Assembly: GCA_947462335.1 (NCBI GenBank) | Contig: OX381709.1 | Coordinates: forward strand, 61,868,609 to 61,932,608 | Origin: Harmothoe impar | Taxonomy: Eukaryota; Annelida; Polychaeta; Phyllodocida; Polynoidae | Direction: 5' to 3' | Length of the DNA: 64,000 bases | Shown here: positions 40,801 to 52,800 of the stretch, one piece after another | Numbering within the stretch: the stretch's first letter is position 1 | Layout of the letters: each line of letters begins with the position of its first letter | The notes under the pieces: generated by a model | Databases searched by the model: none | Told to the model about the DNA's origin: nothing | The model's input: only the letters and a program-made list of their open reading frames with translations | Made by a program: the position numbers and the translations under genes

Positions 40801-43800
40801 GCGTCGAAGGAGTAAAAGCCGTACTGGATACCACATCCACCAACCTCACAGTTGGAGACATATTAATCGCAGTAGTTTGGGGAGGCAAAGGATGAGGGAG
40901 ACAGGGCTGTCGTGCCTCACTCTTCTTTGCCTTCCGTTTCTGGCTCTTAGGAAGTTCGAATGGGACCTCCTCCACATCCGAAGCGTCGGACAAGGACCGT
41001 CCCTTTTGCTGTGGATTGGGGTTCTTCCGGGACTGGGCTCGAGTCATTGGAGTTCTGGGGGCAGCTTGCATAGCTTCCAGAGTTAACCGTAACTGTTCAT
41101 TGGCTGCCCTGAGTTCATCGGATTCTCTGACCACCTGAGCATGACGAGCTTCCTGCTCAACTGATCCTGAGGTATCCGAATTGATATCCATCAGAGTCAA
41201 CTCCACGATAGCTGGTTCCTTTTCGAATGGGACTGGTGAAGGTCCCGGGGCTTTCGGAAGAGATTCGGACTGAAACTCAGTAGTCCCAGTGGTAGTAGTT
41301 GGTTCTTCGAATGACGTTGTATGGGGAGTACTCGAAGAGCACTCGGACCGAGCGAGGGCAGGTTCGGATACTTCAGACATAGACGGAGTAGATGGAGGAG
41401 TACTAGTTTTGGAAGTTTTACGACTACCTCTGGTTTTGGTGAGTTTCTTTTTCTTCCCCTTCGTACTTGTTGTGCTCCCATCACTTGAGGGCACTGATTC
41501 CTCCATTTGTTTGGCTTGTTGGAGATTCCGAAAGTTCGTACCGCATTCTAACAAAATGTCACTGAAGATTCCATTCTTGAAAGCTCCTCGAATCGCCCCT
41601 CCGTAACTGTCTAACCAGGTGGGATCGTAACGATAGAAGCCCTCCTCTCCCAGCCTGTCCAACATCATCGACATCAGTGTGGGATGTAGTTTCAGCGAGG
41701 AATCGAATGGCGAATCGCACGCCAGCACTTCCATAAGTTGTTGCTGGGCCAGCGATTTTCGTACAACGTCTTCCATCTCCTCGTCAGACACTGCTTGAAT
41801 GGGCAATTTCTGACTTACCTCCTCTAACTCCGGCATCTCGTCTTCCTCCTCATCCCCTGCTGCGTTGAGCCGGGTTGGTGTGGAATTGTCAATGTCCTTC
41901 GAAGCAACACGTTTTGGGGTATTGCGCCACGGCAACGGCCCCAGGTTGACTGTAGCCGGGGGTGGCATGGCCATGCTGTCCCGCTCAGCCGTCGAATAGG
42001 AGCCGATCCCCGCCACACGGACGGTAACTGCACTCCCGGTGGATTCGGAGGCGGATTCATAATCCGATTCCTGGGCATTGTCGAATTGGCCATCATCCAT
42101 CCCGAACAGATCTAGCTCGTCGGACTGGAGGCCCTCACCGGGGGTGTACTGCTCCTCCATCGAAGTCGAAAGTTTTCAACGAAAACGAAGTTTAAAATCG
42201 AAGATTTGCGGAGTACGAAGCTCCGCGTGTCCTAATGACACTATGAGCGGGAACTAACCAGGTTGGCGCGTATTATGATGTGGTTTTGGAGACTTTTGGT
42301 CGATAACAAGACCCTTCTTCCTCCTCCTTTGCCCTGCAGCGTCCGCGCGTCTTCTTGGCACTGATCCAATATGGCGACCGCCCTTCTTGTCTCGTGATGC
42401 CACGCCCGCCGCGGGAGCGAAGGTCAACCAATCAGCGTTCACGCCTCACCGGATAGCCCTTTTCTAACGGATAACGCGGCGGGAGACGCTCGCGTTTCCC
42501 GCCACTAATCGAATGGGTAGCTCACCGGAGTGTAATCCTTATTGAGTCAGGACCAGGGGTACCACTAATCATGAATTCTTCAGGAGTGTAGGCAAATGTC
42601 ATTACGGGTAACATAAGAATACCCGCCGGATAGATCCGTCTGCCACCCTCAGGGACGTTCATGATCAACACCCACCCTAGTTCTGTTCACTCGACAGCAA
42701 TTAGGTCTGTACTACCATCATGGGATCGAAACTTCTTGTTGTGTATACAAATTAGGTCACAGCAGTCCCCCGGTTATGCCGTGGACTGCGCCTTAACCCT
42801 ACCTTGGGTTCTTTAGACCTGGTCGTCCGGGAAGATTCGACAGGATGTCCAGTAGTCAATTGGACAGCCCTCCTCCCCTTCAGACCTTCATTTGCCGAGA
42901 CTTTTTTTACACACTTTTTATCCTTCTTGCCAGAAGCTCGAATTGGTAAAAAAATTTTAGGCCTACCCCGGCCCCGCTTTAATTTACCAATACCAGGAGG
43001 CATAGGTTTCTTCTCATCTGGGGGTATCACTAGTTTCCTAGGTCTACCAGGACCACGTCGTTCCGAGGTGGTCGCTCTCCGCTCAGTGTCCTCTGACTTC
43101 GAATGCTCTCCTGACTTCGAATGCGCTGAAGCATCACCCTGCCACCGACGTAGACGAGCTACATTGGATTTATACAAGCGTCCCAACAAGGATTTGATCA
43201 CCACTGTAGATTCTGAAACAATCCGAACCACAGTAAATGGACCGTCCCAGTTGGGTGACAGCTTCAACTGCTGTAGGGGGTCGTGTAGCCTAACTACTTC
43301 ATCCCCTACTCGAAAGGACCTAAGTTTCAAACCTACGTCATAGCCCACTTTTTGCCATGAAGCAGATTTGCTTAGCTCACATCGAACCATCTCGTATGCG
43401 GACTTGAATTGATCCCTCAATGCCTCCACGAACATCACCTGACAGGGTATTTCAGCGTTTATCCCAGCTACGCCAAACACCAAGTCAGCAGGCATAATCA
43501 AGTCCTCTCCGAATACTAACAGATTGGGGGAACAACCGGTGGAAGCATGCACCATACTATTATAAGCATGTACCACAAACTCGCATTGCTCGTCCCAATC
43601 ATCCATCTGACTGTTGACCAGAGGCTTCAGGACTTGTATCAAGGTTCTGTTGAACCTTTCTACTTGACCATCAGACTGAGGCCTGTACGGATTCGTTCTG
43701 GTTTTGCATATAGCAAGGTTATGGCACATTGCTGCCCATAACTCGGATTCGAATTCTCTGCCTTGATCACTATGCAACATCAAGGGTACACCTAGATGAA

Positions 43801-46800
43801 GCACCCAACCCTTTACAAATGCACGAGCACATGTATGAGCCTTATGATCTTTCAGAGGAAACACTCTAGTGTACTTCGAATAGTAGTCAGAGATCACCAT
43901 CATGCACGTGTTTCCATCAGGAGTGGTTTTAAGGCCACTAATGATATCAACCGCTATGCGTGCAAATCTAACTCCCCAAAGTTCTTGAGTTAGTGGCAAC
44001 TTCCCCAGGCCTTCACCTGGTTTGCTCAGACAACAATCTGGACAAGTAGAGATCCACCTAAGCAGATCTTTACTCATGCCAGGCCAGTAATACCTTCTGG
44101 AGAGTCGCGCAAGGGAGCGCTTCTTTCCAAAATGTCCACTGGTCTGGTGTCCGTGTACGAAATACATGATATCCCTTCGCATAGCTCTGGGTATCACGAT
44201 TTGCCGAATTTTGGTCTTGTACGGTGTTATCTTCCACCTACATAAGATACCGTCAACAACAGTTAGCTCAGACCATTGAGCAAGTAGCTGTCTCATTTCC
44301 CGGTTCTCAATCGAAATGGCTGGTCTTTGTGGTTGGGCACCACTGGAGACCTGTTCTATTAGTCTTGACATGACAGCATCACCCTTCTTGAATTGCCTGA
44401 TAGTTTCGGTGGACCATTCCATTGCTTTAGAATGTCCTACATCATACGGCATTCGAACTCCAGCTATTACAGCGTTATGGGCTCCACAATCATCACAATT
44501 CATTCTAGAACATTTCCGTATGGGTCTTCTCGAAAGGGCGTCAGCATTGATATGCTTGCTCCCTGCTCTATGTTGGATTTGGCTATTTTCCAACCCGAAC
44601 TCGGACAAATGGGTCAGCCATCGACCGATCATTCCTTCTGCTTCCTTAAAGTTCAACAGCCACCTTAAGGAGGAGTGATCTGTCCGTAAAGTAAAGTCAC
44701 CTCCCCAAAGGAAGTGCTTAAACTTCTTCGTATACACCACTACCGCCAACAATTCGCGCTTAGTGGTACAGTAATTCCTCTGAGCCTTATCGAGGGTATT
44801 ACTAGCGAAAGCCAGTGGCACTTCTATCCCCCCTTGCATCTGGGATAGAGCAGCACCTATACTGTCGTTACTGGCGTCTGTGTCCAGTATGAAATGTCCA
44901 TCAGCTGTTGGATATTTCAAAACTGGGGTGGTTCGAAATAGGTTCTTTACTGCTTCGAATGCTAGATCTTGCTCCGGACCCCATGGGAAAGGCTCCTTCC
45001 TTCTACCCGGAGTCCAGTGAGCTAGAGCCTGCATAGGCTGAGCTATTCTGGCATACCCCGGTAGGAAGTCCCTGTAGTAACTACAGAAGCCCAGAAAGGA
45101 CCGTATGTCTTTAGGTCCCTCTGGCTTTTCCCATTCCGACACAACATCTAGTTTTTCAGGATCCGCTTTAACTCCCTCAGTGGATATTATCCGACCGAGA
45201 TAGTTAATGGAAGTCCTAAATAGGTGACACTTCTTTGGCTTCAATTTCAAACCATTGGTTATCAACCTCTCGAAAATTTTGACTAGAGTAGCCAGGCACG
45301 ATTCGAAGGTCTTCCCAAAGACAATTACGTCGTCCAGGTACACCAAACACTCCTTCCACAACAGATCACTCAACAGAGATTCCATCATGGCTTCGAATGT
45401 TGCAGGGGCGTTACACAATCCGAACGGCATCACATTATACTGGAAAAGACCGACATGGCTCGAAAAGGCTGTCTTTTCCCGATCCTCTTCCTTCATTCCA
45501 ACTTGCCAGTATCCGGATTGCAAATCCAGCGTACAGAACCATTGGTTTCCGCCCAGGGAATCAATAGTCTCGTCTATACGGGGGAGAGGATAGGAGTTTT
45601 TCTTAGTACAACCATTCAATTTTCGATAATCGATGCAGAAGCGAATTGTGCCGTCTTTCTTAGTCACCATCTGAACAGGACTGGACCAGGGGCTAGTGCT
45701 GGGAACAATCACCCCTAATCTCAGCTGATCAGCGATTTCCTTCTCGGCCATCAATTTCTTCTTCAAAGGTAGGCGTCTATAAGGGATTTTGAAAGGTACA
45801 GCGTCCTCTGTAGTGATGGAATGTAGCACCTTATCAGTTCGCCCCAAACCAGTGGGCTCCCCGAAGGCTGCATCATATTCCACCAATACCCGTCTCAACT
45901 GATCTTTCTGGTCCCCCGTCACCAAGCTCGAATCGTCCACCAACTTCTGGAGTTCCGGACGCAAATCAAACATCCCTTCAAGGTTCGGTTTGGTATCTTC
46001 TGAGAGTATACTGGTGCTTGCCTGTGCAACGATCACCTGCCCCACGGGAGTACCTTTCATCAGATAACGGACTTCACCACCAGGATTCGAAATAGGAATT
46101 AAATTCCTGCTGCCACTGCCTACGAAAGTATCTGCACTCTCGAGTCCAATTGATGCAAGTCTCACCACATCGGGTTCAACCACCGCCATCTGATCTCGGA
46201 AGATACTGTCACTCGAAAACAGCACATCACATGTCTGTCCTGGGGGTATCTTAACCGTCTGTACCACCGAGGCTACAGAAGATACCTTCCTCAACACGCA
46301 TTGCACGGCCACCTTGTACGGATGTTCTATCTTTAACATCCCCCTACAAGGTTCCAACATTGCCCCCGTACAACGCAGCGAAATCTAACCCTCTTTACCC
46401 TCGTTGTGAAGTTATCTGGTTCATCGGCTACAAGGTCATGGAATCTCTTAGAGATCATGGAGTGACTAGCTCCAGTATCCACTAGGAATTCCGCAGACCT
46501 TCCATTCACTGCTACAGTCAAATACCACCTCTTCCCATCCAGTGGTGATGGGTTAACGGTGAAACGTTCGAAATCCTTAGTGACACCAAGATCTACTCCC
46601 CGTCGTTTCAAGTGCTTTAAACAGGGATGATCCGGGGACAATCGGGCACTGCTGACTACTTCCAGCTCCTGTATCCAATTCGCCGCTTCCCCAGTACTTC
46701 CTCCTCGGACGTCTACTTTTCTGGGTTCATTGGACATACTTAGAAGGGACTGATCAGGCCCCTCCTCTAAGCTTCCAATCTCTACTGCACCTCGGACTTC

Positions 46801-49800
46801 CTCGCTTGCACCGCTGGCGATAAGCTGGCTTTCATTCACCTTAGGGGTCACTACCTTGCCATCCCGAGCAACCCCCTCTAGTTTTCCGTTTTCTTCTCCT
46901 CAGGCTTTGGTACCGGCTTCTCAGCTGGGCATTCTGCAGCAAAGTGTCCCAGGGCCTGACACCTGTAACACTTCCTAGTGGTCTTGTCCACTCTCGGCTT
47001 CGAATTCCTCCCTGTTGATTGCTGGTTTCCAGACATCAAGTCAGTCAACCTTAACAAAAGTTCTTCCATAGAACTGGGAGTTGAGGATGTAGTCGAAGGT
47101 GCGCTTGTAGCTCCTGGGGTCACAGGTGGTGTGTTCCTGTCAGCCTTCGGATAGCGCTTCGAATTCGAATTCGAATAAGATTTGCCGCTGTTCTTTTGAG
47201 CAACTGCGCCAATCTCCTCCTCCCTTCCAGAATCACCTTCCCCTGTATCAGAGGCTGGTGGGTCTTGTACCATACTGGAAGTTCTCGAAAGTACTCTCAA
47301 AGATAGCAGATGCCGTTTCCTGTCATAGTCTTCTATGGCCATGAACAAATCAGTGAGAGAAGTTCCAGCCTTCCAACTATCACATGCTGTTCATCAGAAT
47401 CCCTTAATCCCTCAATGAATTGCGAGAACAAATCATCTAGGAACTGTGGGTCATCTAACTGCCATCTTGGTCTAGCCCTTTGCAAGAGAGCTTGCAATTC
47501 TAGACCGAACACACGGTGCGACTCGTTTGGTTTTTGAGTCCGTTTCCGAAACAATCGAAGCGGATCCTCATTACCCACATTACCGATCAGATAACTGGCG
47601 CATTCCACCAATTGGGTAAACGATCCGGCACCATGCATCGTTCTCCATCTCGAAACAGCTAGCTTGCCGGGGCCATTTCTCAATGCCCGAAGAAGCTCGT
47701 CCAACGATTCCTCCTCTGACCACCGATTATACCTCATATCGTCCATGAAGTCTGCAAACCAGTCCTGCCATGGCTGTCTGCCTGTGAACGGAACCGGAGT
47801 GCTTGCAGTGCGTCTAGCAGCGTTGTGGTTGTCTCTGTGCAACAGAAAAGACTGCTCAATGCTCCAGTCAACGATATCAGCATTATCAGCTTGTCTGCTA
47901 ACACAGTCAACTCCCATTTCAGCAATGCAGGGGTTCGAATCATAAATCAATTTCATCCCAGGGGACATTGATTCGCGGCGAGAGACTCGTCTACCTGCAT
48001 TTGTAGGAGATCTCCCTGACCTCCCTGAGGGCCCACTCGAACGCTCGTTCGGATCGGATCTCGAAGATCCATCATTCGAACCCGAACGGCTTGGTCTCTC
48101 TCGAGAGCTCGAACGGCTGGGAGGATTCGAATAGTCGTCATCATACGACATTGGCCGTTGGTCACGCCGTGAAGATCTTCCATCCGAACCACCTGTATCA
48201 ATGGTCACCCGTTTCGGTCTCCCTCGGGTTGAGGCAGCGGCACCACCCCCACCAGATGATGAGTTGTATATGCCACCACTGACATGATCGAACCCCGAAT
48301 GGCCACTTCGAGTTGACTCTTCTTCTCGTTTCTTCTGTAAATCTTCCACTTCCCGGATCAGACGATCCTTTTCTTCCATCATCGCCTTGGTTGCTTCTCG
48401 GATCGTATCATGGAGCTCGTCCGAATCATGTATGGTCTTATCTTGACGTTGTTCAAGAGCTTCAGTACGTCGCCGCAAGACATTCTGCTGATGAGAGAAC
48501 TGGTTTTCCATATGTTCCAGTTCCGCCTTCGTTGTGTCTAAGCGGTTCTGTTTCTCCATTGTTGCCCCGTCTAAATCTTCATTCTTGTTTCGGAGCTGTA
48601 CCAACCGATGACTCAAAGCTTCAAACTCTTCATTCATCCTGTCCATCTCTGCAATCCTTGCTCCCTCGAATCGATTCTTCTCTTCGGCGAAATGACGACG
48701 CGTCACCTCCTGTCGCTGGTGTCGTTCAGCATGCAGCATGCTCATGCCCTGTGTTGGCATAGGAGCAATGTGCCTCTTCGAACCGCCAGTTTCAAACAAA
48801 GAATCCTCTAGGTTTGATCCTAGATCTTTTCGAATAGAATCAGGATTGCCTCTCCTTGGTTCTGGTGTCGAACTCGAACGGCTTGGCCCATAGTGTTTCT
48901 CAAGGGCTGCTACCACCTCCGGATCCGGACTCGAAATAGGATGAAGGGACGCTCCACCCTTTGCCTGTTCAGCCATGTTCACCCAAACCGACTGTGCTAT
49001 TCTGTGTTTCACCCGAACTGGTCACGACACCAATGTAGGGGTTTCATATGCGTACAACTCGAACACAGGTTCCAAATTCGGTTTGAATGCAACAGGTTTT
49101 TATTCGATCACAGCCTCAAAAGTACACGAAGGTTTCTACTCGGTTCACTTGGTCTTTCAACCATTCGAAGACACACAGGATTCTATCGATAGTTCGAAGT
49201 CTTAGCAATACCGGACAGTCAAGCCCTGAGCCAGCATGGCTGGTGCAGGAGCCATAATGTGGGAGGGGTGTAGGTGCCCCTATCAAAGCGAAGGTACGAA
49301 AGGTGTGGGTCAGAGCTCGTCCTGGGACGAACTCTCTGAGGTAGCCAACCTCGGCCTCTTATATACCCTGAGCGCGGACCAAGCAGTGTCGACGTGGCAC
49401 TCCTCCGTAGCGCCGTCTGGAGTGCCCTGCCTGGCTCCGCTACCGGATAACCGAAAGGACATGGCTTAGGTGTTGCCACCTAGTGTCCGTTGGAGGCACT
49501 TACCGCTCTGACTCCACGGACCTTATATGTACACGTATTATTCGTGCCCCTACACTATCATACTGACACGTGGAGTGTGGAGTATTGGAACATTATAGCC
49601 AACCAATAACTATTGTAGCTCATTTTGTGTATGGAATATCATAAGAACATTCAAAAGACGAACACAATAGCTTTCATAGTAGATGTTATAATCCTCACTT
49701 AAATTGATTGGATTCTATTAATGATAGAAGGAAATTTCTAGATCCAAACGAAAATGAATTTTGTAATATTTTCCCAAGATGATGTGCCGATCTTTAATGC

Positions 49801-52800
49801 TTGTATTGTCGTTCCATGTATTTGGGAAAACAGACAGAAATACTTGGGTATCAAAATAGCTGAAGACATTGCATAATGTATTGTATAAGTCTGGCAGCTT
49901 TTTCTGTCGTCAGGAGCACCTGGCCGTCACTTCCTGTTATGTTAACACCGCATTAATATGATGTATAACAGAGGACAGAGAAGAGCCCAAACAAATGAAG
50001 TAGCAGCTTTATGTATGTAAAGGATTGCTTTGCCCCTGGATATGAGAGGGCCTCTCGTGTACATACATAGGATTATTCTGTATACTAGTAGTAACTCATT
50101 TCCTTAGGGGTGTATACATACCTATGATGTCATGGGATTGCATCAGATTTATAACAGTAATTGTAATGATATGCAGTTTCGTGTCCATGTAAATGCCATG
50201 GAAGTAGGGGTGCTCACTTTTTTAACAACGGGGAGGGGGGGGGGGGGGTTCTATCAGTTACTAAAGGTCGTAATACAGAACCTGTATTTCTCATGTATAC
50301 TACAGTCATGAACCATATTAATAATCAACAGATATTCTATGCCGTATATGCGGTCATGGTTGAGTAAGGCCAACGTCCCAGGCTATCTTAAGTACTTTTG
50401 CTATGTAACTGTATTAATGAAACCTAAATAAACCCCTAAAGAAAGTAATTTTGAGGGTGAAATAAATAGGAAACCATTTAATAGACGAGTAAACAGTAAA
50501 CAGTAGTTGCTGCTAGAGCTACCTTACAACTATGAGGTATATACAGAAATATACCTTAGTCAATAAGGGACTCGATACACCTATACTAATTCCATCGTAT
50601 TTGTTGTACAACATGAGCAGCTCCCCTGAGCTCCCTCCGACGGACCCCGCCAACCCCAGACCAGACCTGCTGAAGGTCAGTGGAAATGGAGAACCAGGCT
50701 TATAATGGTCACTAATGTTCAGCTACATGTGCCCCTGGGATCAGAGAGAGGGAAGGGCACAAAGGTGACATCTTATGTATGAGGCAAGGGTAAACACTAA
50801 CGCTGGGCCAGGAGCCAATGACCCGTACTTCTTGGTCTGGGCCCGTAGTTTTCTCAAGAATTACCTTCTTATGCGCCCGGGGGGGGGGGGGGCGCAGGAG
50901 TGTATGGGGTATAGTTTCGAAGCAGATATATCTTTATCAATATAGTCATGTTAATTGTCGTTAGAAAGGAAAACTTATGAGAAATCCCGCCATTCTGGTA
51001 CCGTCTGGATCTATCTTAGACTGCGATAACTATGTTGTATTTTTACCTTCAAAAAAGTAATAAATGATAAGTATTCTGGGTCTACAGTATTAGGTGCGGG
51101 CCCATAGATTTCTGAGGCTACGAGCCCGGGTGGCCCATGGCTGAAAAAGTTTACCCCTGTTAATGAGTCGCATGTCCTTTTTGCCTTTTGTGCATTTTAC
51201 AACATATATAGTATCTTGATAATATCTTCATGGAGCTCTGGTTATAAAGATGTTAAAGTGCATATAGATGGCTAGCCCCCACATACATTATCTTTGTGTT
51301 AGGCTATTTATATTCCTAGAATGGGCTATATACGCTAGACACATATTAACCATAGATTCATCAGCTGTAACGTTTCTGAAGTATATAGGACATAAATGAT
51401 TTATTGATGTAATCTTTGGCTAGTTGGTGCCATGGTGCCTCCCCAACCCTCACCAACCCGTTTGATGATCAGATCCAGGCAGATGAAAGTAAGCTATGTC
51501 TCCTTCCCCCACTTTCATGTTATAAATAACCAGCCCACCCTTCTACTCTCAGGTTTAGCCTTATGCATCGGAACAACACTATGGTTATTTTTTAGTTGAC
51601 AAGCATTAAGAGTTACTTTTCCTTACTAGAACAATGTATAACACAGCATCTGCTCTACCCGAATTAGTTCAGCATTAGCGTGTCCTGTGTGTATCATGAT
51701 GCCGCGTGAGGGTGGGGGCACTGCCTCAGCCTGTGTTACCATGTGTAAACACTGATCCAAGGAAAGGGTTAGTTTTGGGGCATTTGCCACACCCCTTGAG
51801 GGCCCTTAATCAGGGTTGGCTTAGGCCCCCTGTTTGTGGAAATGGGGCACATTTTTACATGTCCATGACTGAATATGCTAAAATAAACTAATTGCTTTTT
51901 GTATGGGGAACACCCACTCTTCATTGACGATTTATTAGGAGCAGCGGTCACACCGATAAGTATGTTAAGAAGTCCACGCGGGAGCAGCTGGTGTAGAATC
52001 AGCTCTCAGTAAAGGGCAAAATTATGATAAACATGTAGCAGGCTTTTCCATTAGTAACTTGACATAATCGCTGACAATGCTGCTCATCTGTTATTGTGGA
52101 GCACTCGGTAATTTATATGCCTGAATAAAGCCTGGCTATTCCTGGTAATGGTATATTTATCAAAACAGATTGATATATTTGCCTACCTGAGCGATAGGAG
52201 TCAGGTAATAAACTGTAATAACTGTGTTTTCCATGTAGTACCTGTCCATCCTGGGACCTTTATTATGCTATGTCAACAGTATGCCAGATATTGTAAAAAC
52301 TGTAAGGTTATCATGTACGCTGATGATGTGGTTTTCATGTTATCATCTACCCACTGCCATAGCACTGCTACAGCAAGACGTACCAATGTTAACACATGGT
52401 TTACAAAGGGTGGTCTATGCTTAAACACTGACAAAACTAAATTTGTAACATTTGGATAACAGTTGCCCCAGAACACTCCGACCATCAATAAAAAGATGGG
52501 AGATTCCACTCTGGAAGTGTGTTGACAATATGAATACTTGGGCATTATCCTATATAGCAATTTTACTCTAGAAAAAGATATTAGTAAAACAGCAAGCTCT
52601 GCCAGTCTCAGAAATGTAATGCTAACAAAGGGGCTTCCATAAGGTATGTACGCAAATTTTATCCAGAAATTGACCCCCCACCCCCCTAAAGTTCTTGTAT
52701 GCATTAAAATAAAGGGTTTATGTAAGCAACATTTTTCAGAAAACAGATCCACATATGTGTGTTCTCATAATCATGTAACTCGATTAATTGCTTGAGATAG

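Larger units (their letters stand above)
37179..49554 (-). mobile_element. 12.4-kb Ty3/gypsy LTR retrotransposon with extra zinc-finger ORF
   Basis: Two 521-bp LTRs (37179-37699 and 49034-49554) look identical, start TG and end CA, and are flanked by CTAT on both sides (37175-37178 and 49555-49558). The order on the minus strand is 5' LTR, primer site, gag, nucleocapsid, protease, reverse transcriptase-RNase H-integrase, a 0.6-kb spacer, a 1166-codon accessory ORF, a ~1-kb 3' region, a G-rich purine tract and the 3' LTR. At 12.4 kb it is much longer than typical 5-7-kb gypsy elements. Identical LTRs imply recent insertion. Confidence 0.95.

Noticed and set aside
38660..42160. Considered calling the accessory ORF an envelope gene
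   Set aside because: No N-terminal signal sequence, no hydrophobic membrane segment, no furin-type cleavage site. Composition is charged, Ser/Thr/Pro-rich and zinc-finger-like.
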